From an uncultured Clostridium sp. (GTDB taxonomy: Bacteria; Bacillota; Clostridia; Peptostreptococcales; Peptostreptococcaceae): a DNA stretch of 9,443 nucleotides. Below the pieces are notes generated by a model. That model was not told the DNA's origin. It saw nothing but the letters and a program-made list of their open reading frames with translations, and searched no databases. Below, piece after piece: positions 7,163 to 9,443 of the stretch. Both the position numbers and the translations under genes were made by a program. The DNA is taken from positions 1 to 9,443 of the forward strand of contig CALEBD010000149.1 in NCBI GenBank assembly GCA_937944945.1, given 5' to 3'. Position 1 is the stretch's first letter. Each line of letters opens with the position of its first letter.

Positions 7163-7186
7163 AAGACGAGGATTCGTCCTCGTCTT
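7163..7186. terminator. GC-rich hairpin between fusA and tuf (terminator-like, poor on + strand)
   Basis: AAGACGAGGA (7163-7172) pairs perfectly with TCCTCGTCTT (7177-7186) around loop TTCG. On the + strand the stem is followed by ATAAAAAATAT, with no T-tract, so termination of fusA transcripts should be weak. On the - strand the stem is followed by a long T-rich run (complement of about 7145-7162), which is the better terminator orientation, although no - strand gene is present. It may instead be an RNA processing or stability element between fusA and tuf. Confidence 0.5.
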
Positions 7187-7230
7187 ATAAAAAATATATA
7201 AACAAAATAATTACTTAGGAGGATTTCAAA

Positions 7231-8424
7231 ATGGCAAAGGCTAAATTCGAAAGAAATAAACCACATGTTAATATAGGAACTATCGGACACGTTGACCACG
7301 GTAAAACTACATTAACAGCTGCAATAACAAAAACTTTATATGACAGATATCAATTAGGAGAAGCTGTAGATTTCGCTAACATAGATAAAGCTCCAGAAGA
7401 AAGAGAAAGAGGAATCACTATATCAACTGCTCACGTTGAATATGAAACTCCAAACAGACACTACGCTCACGTTGACTGTCCAGGACATGCTGACTACGTT
7501 AAAAACATGATAACAGGAGCTGCTCAAATGGACGGTGCTATATTAGTTGTTTCTGCAACTGATGGACCAATGCCACAAACTAGAGAACATATATTATTAT
7601 CTAGACAAGTTGGTGTACCATACATAGTAGTATTCTTAAACAAATGTGATATGGTAGATGACGAAGAATTATTAGAATTAGTTGAAATGGAAATAAGAGA
7701 ATTATTAGACGAGTATGAATTCCCAGGTGATGATACTCCAATAATAAGAGGTTCAGCTTTAAAAGCTTTAGAAGATCCATCAAGCGTATGGGGAGACAAA
7801 ATAGTAGAATTATTCGAACAAGTTGACGAATATATACCAGCTCCAGAAAGAGATGTTGACAAACCATTCCTAATGCCAGTAGAAGACGTATTCTCTATAA
7901 CAGGTAGAGGTACTGTTGCTACAGGTAGAGTTGAAAGAGGACAATTAAAAGTTCAAGACGAAGTTGAAATAGTAGGTTTAACTGAAGAATCTAGAAAAGT
8001 TGTTGTAACTGGAATAGAAATGTTCAGAAAATTACTAGACAGCGCAGAAGCTGGAGATAACATAGGAGCATTATTAAGAGGTGTTCAAAGAACTGATATA
8101 GAAAGAGGACAAGTTTTAGCTAAACCAGGTAGTGTTAACGCACATACTAAATTCACAGCTGAAATATACGTTCTTAAAAAAGAAGAAGGTGGAAGACATA
8201 CTCCATTCTTCGATGGATACAGACCACAATTCTACTTCAGAACAACTGACGTAACTGGTGCTTGTAAATTACCAGAAGGAACAGAAATGGTTATGCCAGG
8301 AGACAACATAACTATAGAAGTTGACTTAATAAACAAAATATGTGTAGAAGAAGGATTAAGATTCGCTATAAGAGAAGGTGGTAGAACAGTAGCATCTGGT
8401 GTTGTAGCATCTATAATAGAATAA
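7231..8424 (+). CDS. tuf: Elongation factor Tu
   Basis: A complete 397-residue EF-Tu, the GTPase that delivers aminoacyl-tRNA to the ribosomal A site. GTPase motifs: G1 GHVDHGKT (19-26), switch I RGITI (60-64), G3 DCPGH (82-86, catalytic H86), G4 NKCD (137-140), G5 SALK (175-178). Domain II begins near residue 210 and holds SITGRGTVATGRVERG. Domain III ends in the usual VVASIIE. AGGAGG (7217-7222) lies 8 bases before ATG. It is last in the str operon: no clear promoter is seen in the 94-base gap after fusA, and a strong terminator follows. Many Clostridia keep two near-identical tuf copies, the other usually upstream near the rplK-rpoB cluster; that cannot be judged here. A 12-base repeat straddles its stop codon. 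Confidence 0.98.
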   Translation: MAKAKFERNKPHVNIGTIGHVDHGKTTLTAAITKTLYDRYQLGEAVDFANIDKAPEERERGITISTAHVEYETPNRHYAHVDCPGHADYVKNMITGAAQMDGAILVVSATDGPMPQTREHILLSRQVGVPYIVVFLNKCDMVDDEELLELVEMEIRELLDEYEFPGDDTPIIRGSALKALEDPSSVWGDKIVELFEQVDEYIPAPERDVDKPFLMPVEDVFSITGRGTVATGRVERGQLKVQDEVEIVGLTEESRKVVVTGIEMFRKLLDSAEAGDNIGALLRGVQRTDIERGQVLAKPGSVNAHTKFTAEIYVLKKEEGGRHTPFFDGYRPQFYFRTTDVTGACKLPEGTEMVMPGDNITIEVDLINKICVEEGLRFAIREGGRTVASGVVASIIE

Positions 8425-8435
8425 TCTATAATAGA
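8409..8435 (+). repeat. Short tandem duplication across the tuf stop codon
   Basis: ATCTATAATAGA occurs at 8409-8420 and again at 8424-8435, a 15-base period that keeps the reading frame. The first copy encodes the last residues of EF-Tu (S-I-I-E, then TAA). The second, after the stop, would read S-I-I-D and then TAA. It looks like a small in-frame duplication that left a spare C-terminus and a second stop. Confidence 0.75.
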
Positions 8436-8477
8436 TTAATTAATTTTTCAAAATACGCATAATAAAATAAACAATTG

Positions 8478-8510
8478 AGGGGAGGACTTAGGTTTTCCCC
8501 TTTTTATTTT
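8478..8510 (+). terminator. Intrinsic terminator of the str operon
   Basis: 8478-8487 pairs with 8492-8501 as a 10-bp stem (four G-C pairs in a row near its base, two G-U pairs near the top, loop TTAG), followed by TTTTTATTTT at 8501-8510. It lies 53 bases after the tuf stop and before the first S10 promoter, so it should separate the two operons. Confidence 0.92.
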
Positions 8511-8530
8511 AAGGAAATAATTTTAAGTTG

Positions 8531-8559
8531 TTGACAATATAATTTAAAGATTGTATACT
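8531..8559 (+). promoter_or_regulatory. Predicted S10 operon promoter P1
   Basis: -35 TTGACA (8531-8536), a 17-base spacer and -10 TATACT (8554-8559), five of six bases matching the consensus. The predicted start is G8566. It begins only 20 bases after the tuf terminator. If used, it makes a leader of about 320 bases for rpsJ that also runs through P2 and P3. Confidence 0.85.
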
Positions 8560-8565
8560 GAATAA

Positions 8566-8657
8566 GGCTTTTAAATTACAAATAAAGTTTCTTCTGAACT
8601 TAAGATTTAGCAAAAGATTTGGTAAAAAAAAATAAACTAAATAAATTAAAAAAAGTC
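8566..8657 (+). other. A/T-rich stretch between P1 and P2, no gene
   Basis: This part of the 465-base tuf-rpsJ gap holds no credible coding sequence or ribosome binding site. The only structure I see is a weak hairpin, 8585-8590 with 8596-8601, and long A-tracts just upstream of P2 that could act as an UP-like element. Confidence 0.5.
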
Positions 8658-8686
8658 TTGAAAAACTAAGAAGAATAATATAAAAT
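8658..8686 (+). promoter_or_regulatory. Predicted S10 operon promoter P2 (tandem copy 1)
   Basis: -35 TTGAAA (8658-8663), a 17-base spacer and -10 TAAAAT (8681-8686), with an A-tract upstream. The predicted start is at 8693-8694, so the transcript would begin near GUGAAA. TATAAT overlaps at 8686-8691, but it would be 22 bases from the -35. P2 shares 29 of 35 bases with P3. Confidence 0.75.
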
Positions 8687-8712
8687 ATAATTTGTGAAAT
8701 TTTAAAAAAAAC

Positions 8713-8741
8713 TTGAAAAAAATAAAAAAATAATGTAAAAT
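8713..8741 (+). promoter_or_regulatory. Predicted S10 operon promoter P3 (tandem copy 2)
   Basis: -35 TTGAAA (8713-8718), a 17-base spacer and -10 TAAAAT (8736-8741), exactly 55 bases after P2, with A-tracts upstream and inside the spacer. The predicted start is G8748, giving a transcript beginning GUGUG and a leader of about 142 bases. As the promoter nearest rpsJ, it would make the leader that folds most simply. Confidence 0.75.
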
Positions 8742-8747
8742 ATAATA

Positions 8748-8889
8748 GTGTGCTTGAGAGATACGAAAAACAAAATCCAAATTTAATTATTATATCGTTT
8801 AAATTTTAGGTTTAAGTTTACAGAACACCCGGAACTGTGTATCGGTATTAATGATTAAGTTTAAATGTTAAAAAAGGAGGGAAACAAAA
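8748..8889 (+). promoter_or_regulatory. Foldable 5' leader of rpsJ (candidate ribosomal-protein leader)
   Basis: From the P3 start the leader can form a closing helix 8752-8757 with 8855-8860, an inner helix 8760-8764 with 8839-8843, a hairpin 8779-8786 with 8799-8806 (8 bp, 12-base loop) and a hairpin 8820-8823 with 8835-8838 whose loop holds AACACCCGGAA. Together this makes a branched fold just before the ribosome binding site. L4 binds the S10 leader in E. coli, and S10-operon leaders are reported in Firmicutes, but I cannot match this to a named family. A 9-base direct repeat, TTAAGTTTA, lies at 8812-8820 and 8855-8863. Helices of 4-6 bp in such A/T-rich sequence could arise by chance. 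Confidence 0.45.
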
Positions 8890-9201
8890 ATGGCTAAAAA
8901 TGAAAAAATAAGAATAAGATTAAAGTCATATGATCACAAATTATTAGATTTTTCAGCTGGAAAAATAGTTGAAACTGCTAAAAAAGCTGGATCACAAGTT
9001 TCAGGACCTGTGCCACTACCAACTGAAAAACAAGTTGTGACAATATTAAGAGCTGTTCACAAATATAAAGATTCTAGAGAACAGTTCGAAATAAGAACTC
9101 ATAAGAGATTAATAGACATAACTAGTCCAACACCTAAAACTGTAGACTCATTAATGAGATTAGATTTACCAGCTGGTGTAGACATAGAAATAAAATTATA
9201 A
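8890..9201 (+). CDS. rpsJ: 30S ribosomal protein S10 (NusE)
   Basis: A 103-residue S10, a 30S head protein that also acts as NusE, pairing with NusB in transcription antitermination and linking RNA polymerase to the ribosome through NusG. Family signatures: KIRIRLKSYDHKLLD (6-20), the SGPVPLPT loop (38-45), the long loop HKYKDSREQFEIRTHKRL (57-74) and the C-terminal MRLDLPAGVDIEIKL (89-103). K58 corresponds to E. coli V57, the loop site where changes lower tetracycline or tigecycline susceptibility; lysine is the ordinary residue in Gram-positives. AAAGGAGGG (8873-8881) precedes ATG with 8 bases between. It is first gene of the S10 operon and is separated from tuf by a terminator and three promoters. 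Confidence 0.98.
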   Translation: MAKNEKIRIRLKSYDHKLLDFSAGKIVETAKKAGSQVSGPVPLPTEKQVVTILRAVHKYKDSREQFEIRTHKRLIDITSPTPKTVDSLMRLDLPAGVDIEIKL

Positions 9202-9309
9202 TATCTACATTATAATATAAAACACCTAAGATACGGTCCTATAAGGTAGTTATCTTAGAATGATTACCGCTTTTGGTAATCCGCTGTAAGAATTATAGGA
9301 GGTGCTAAT
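9202..9309 (+). promoter_or_regulatory. Structured rpsJ-rplC spacer with a candidate anti-Shine-Dalgarno switch
   Basis: This 108-base gap holds an 8-bp stem, CTAAGATA (9226-9233) with TATCTTAG (9251-9258), enclosing a possible small CCT/AGG stem, then a 7-bp stem, GATTACC (9262-9268) with GGTAATC (9275-9281). CACCT (9223-9227) is complementary to AGGTG (9300-9304) inside the rplC ribosome binding site, and its last two bases also belong to the first stem, so the two pairings exclude each other. No T-tract follows either stem and I see no convincing promoter. A role in translation control of rplC is inferred. Confidence 0.5.
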
Positions 9310-9443
9310 ATGAAAGGAATATTAGGAAAAAAAATAGGTATGACTCAAATATTCACTGAACATGGTGAAGTAATACCTGTAACAGTAGTTGAAGCAGGTC
9401 CAGTAGTTGTTACTCAAGTTAAAACAACTGAAAATGATGGATA
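9310..9443 (+). CDS. rplC: 50S ribosomal protein L3, N-terminal part (runs off the window)
   Basis: Only the first 44 full codons are present before the right edge. The start MKGILGKKIGMTQIF is the signature N-terminus of bacterial L3, followed by the first beta strands (VIPVTVVEAGPVVVTQVKT). L3 is an early-assembly protein of the large subunit that binds 23S rRNA and reaches toward the peptidyl-transferase centre through a loop not visible here. AGGAGGTG (9297-9304) lies 5 bases before ATG. It follows rpsJ as in most bacteria, with rplD (L4) expected next, outside the window. Confidence 0.97.
   Translation, partial: MKGILGKKIGMTQIFTEHGEVIPVTVVEAGPVVVTQVKTTENDG

Larger units (their letters stand above)
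8657..8746 (+). repeat. Diverged direct repeat carrying P2 and P3
   Basis: 8657-8691 and 8712-8746 align without gaps with 29 of 35 identities by my count. The -35 and -10 hexamers and the bases after the -10 are identical, while differences fall mainly in the spacer. Low base complexity raises chance similarity, but the full identity of both hexamers and their spacing argues for a duplication. Confidence 0.65.

Noticed and set aside
7524..7867. Two overlapping antisense open frames inside tuf
   Set aside because: Both are repetitive Ser/Asn- or Leu/Ile-rich translations opposite a highly expressed gene; no independent support.
8620..8746. A/T-rich tract as a replication origin or integration site
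   Set aside because: No DnaA boxes, ordered iterons or flanking repeats of an element are visible; the tract is explained by the two tandem promoters and their A-tracts.
9188..9216. Promoter before rplC based on TATAAT at 9211-9216
   Set aside because: No -35-like hexamer lies about 17 bases upstream (AAATAA). TATAAT is expected by chance in such A/T-rich sequence.
1..9443. CRISPR array, tRNA or rRNA gene, insertion sequence, phage or defence genes
   Set aside because: None seen on reading through: no regularly spaced repeats, no cloverleaf sequences, no transposase frames. Every long frame is a core housekeeping gene.

Overview
This window is a stretch of the core transcription/translation gene cluster of a low-GC Gram-positive bacterium. 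All genes are on the + strand: the 3' end of rpoB, all of rpoC, then rpsL, rpsG, fusA and tuf (the str operon), then rpsJ and the start of rplC (the S10 operon). The A/T-rich sequence, dominant AGA and ATA codons, strong AGGAGG ribosome binding sites, Firmicutes-type S12 with an N-terminal insertion, an RNA polymerase beta' subunit without the proteobacterial insertion, and no L7Ae-like gene between rpoC and rpsL point to the Clostridia. The protein lengths and sequences look most like Peptostreptococcaceae (Clostridioides, Romboutsia, Paraclostridium and relatives). The genus cannot be fixed by eye.

Layout. Bases 1-183 encode the acidic C-terminal tail of RpoB. A 42-base gap leads to rpoC, which starts with TTG at 226. 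After rpoC comes a 257-base spacer holding a strong promoter with its predicted start near 3776 and a heavily structured leader with five inverted repeats, then rpsL. The rpsL-rpsG gap (132 bases) holds one long hairpin. The rpsG-fusA gap (66 bases) is short. The fusA-tuf gap (94 bases) holds a GC-rich hairpin without a downstream T-tract. tuf ends in a convincing intrinsic terminator (8478-8510). The S10 operon begins immediately after it: three predicted promoters, two of them tandem diverged copies of one 35-base unit, then a foldable leader, rpsJ, another structured spacer, and rplC running off the right edge.

Function. The genes supply the catalytic clamp subunit of RNA polymerase, 30S proteins S12, S7 and S10, 50S protein L3, and the two elongation GTPases EF-G and EF-Tu. 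Expression of such operons is tied to growth rate and is often feedback-controlled by ribosomal proteins binding mRNA leaders.

Novelty. The proteins are ordinary housekeeping proteins with intact motifs. I found no mobile element, CRISPR array, tRNA, rRNA or accessory system. What merits a second look is the non-coding sequence: the long structured leaders and spacers of rpsL, rpsG, rpsJ and rplC, the duplicated S10 promoter, and the predicted +1 G at or next to every predicted promoter start. All RNA folds were drawn by hand and not checked by energy or covariation.
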